Source: a virus
Direction: 5' to 3' (one strand)
Virus record (IMG/VR): IMGVR_UViG_3300030328_002708
Coordinates: 1 to 40,158 of that record
DNA: 40,158 bases
Part shown: positions 39,888-40,158 of the stretch, in pieces
How the letters are laid out: the number at the start of each line of letters is the position of its first letter
Position numbering within the stretch: position 1 is the stretch's first letter
The notes under the pieces: model-generated
Told to the model about the DNA's origin: nothing
Database searches by the model: none
Seen by the model: the letters and a program-made list of their open reading frames with translations, nothing else
Program-made: the position numbers and the translations under genes

Positions 39888-40158
39888 TTATTCAAAGGTT
39901 TTAACGACTTTAGGACCTTTTAAGAAATCTACTTTTTTAGCATAATGCTCTACTGATCCATCAATAGCGCTTTCCGCTCCTTCAATAGTTTCACGTCTTG
40001 TAACGTCGTTCCAAGTATCTTTATTTGGATCTTGGTATTCAGTTTGGTAAAAACCGTTAGGTAATTGGGTTATTCTCCAGTTTTTCTTATCTGCGAGATG
40101 TTTCCAAAGGTTAATGGTTTCTTCTGAAATTTGTGGTTGACTATTCCACGATCTAGTC
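39888..40158 (-). CDS. Conserved hypothetical protein, partial (N-terminus beyond right edge)
   Basis: The frame is open from the right edge to a TAA at 39890-39888, giving 89 codons of the C-terminal end. It contains N-W-R-I-T-Q-L-P-N-G-F-Y-Q-T-E-Y and then W-N-D-V-T-R-R-E-T-I-E-G-A-E-S-A-I-D-G-S, and ends G-P-K-V-V-K-T-F-E. I recall this sequence style from unnamed proteins of marine Bacteroidota phages. It is soluble and slightly acidic. It lies 27 bases upstream of groEL in the same direction. Function unknown; the missing N-terminus cannot be judged. Confidence 0.72.
   Translation of the reverse strand, partial: TRSWNSQPQISEETINLWKHLADKKNWRITQLPNGFYQTEYQDPNKDTWNDVTRRETIEGAESAIDGSVEHYAKKVDFLKGPKVVKTFE

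Noticed and set aside
1-40158. Stop-codon reassignment as in some crAss-like phages
   Set aside because: TAG ends the portal gene just before a clear new leader, TGA ends the giant gene in an ATGA overlap, and all genes are full-length under the standard code.
1-40158. CRISPR array, tRNA genes, integrase or transposon ends
   Set aside because: No regularly spaced repeats with unique spacers, no tRNA-like cloverleaf in the short gaps, and no recombinase-like frame were seen. The repeats present are simple AT microsatellites and one 31-base pair.

Overview
The window is a single block of late (structural, packaging and maturation) genes from an AT-rich tailed bacteriophage. All 41 genes lie on the minus strand, so transcription runs from the right end (40158) to the left end (1). 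Genes abut or overlap by 1 to 20 bases almost everywhere and no stretch above 300 bases is non-coding. I see no tRNA, CRISPR, integrase or insertion sequence. The host is very likely a Bacteroidota, probably a marine flavobacterium. Starts are preceded by A/T-rich leaders without Shine-Dalgarno motifs, and two Sec signal peptides are followed by Gln (the Bacteroidetes 'Q-rule'). The head and tail proteins resemble, from memory, those of crAss-like and related marine Bacteroidota podoviruses. The standard bacterial code is used (TAA, TAG and TGA all end genes).

Region by region in transcription order: (1) 40158-37635 holds a conserved unknown, a GroEL/GroES pair in the order groEL-groES, and a small winged-helix-like protein. 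(2) 37638-34937 holds seven small, basic, probably disordered proteins, most carrying a recurrent S-P-[L/F/V/A]-[K/H] motif, including tandem paralogs. (3) 34907-32778 holds two MRQFI-type paralogs, a CxC mini-protein, a small HEEVH putative metalloprotease, a 3TM-type holin and a beta-rich protein. (4) 32724-29218 is the packaging module: a coiled-coil protein, a small unknown, a protein that looks like two GroES-like units, a small protein before the terminase, and the large terminase. (5) 29217-21161 holds portal, scaffold, major capsid protein, a 279-aa conserved protein flanked by two strong RNA hairpins, and connector proteins. (6) 21154-14747 holds two large tail proteins and a cupin. 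(7) 14745-3121 holds an ejection-protein set (221, 367 and 3278 aa); the 3278-aa protein has HExxH and HAD motifs. (8) 3124-1 is a tightly coupled envelope cassette: a 29-aa cationic amphipathic peptide, a secreted 74-aa basic protein, a predicted outer-membrane beta-barrel, three cytoplasmic or virion proteins and a lipoprotein running off the left edge.

Taken together, the window can build and fill a capsid (modules 4-5), attach a short tail and load ejection proteins (6-7), help folding with phage-supplied chaperonins (1, possibly 4) and act on the host envelope (holin, envelope cassette). The least explained parts are the S-P motif family, the envelope cassette with its 29-aa peptide, and the GroES-like duplication. 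No endolysin and no obvious receptor-binding fibre was recognised, so they probably lie outside the window or inside proteins I could not assign.
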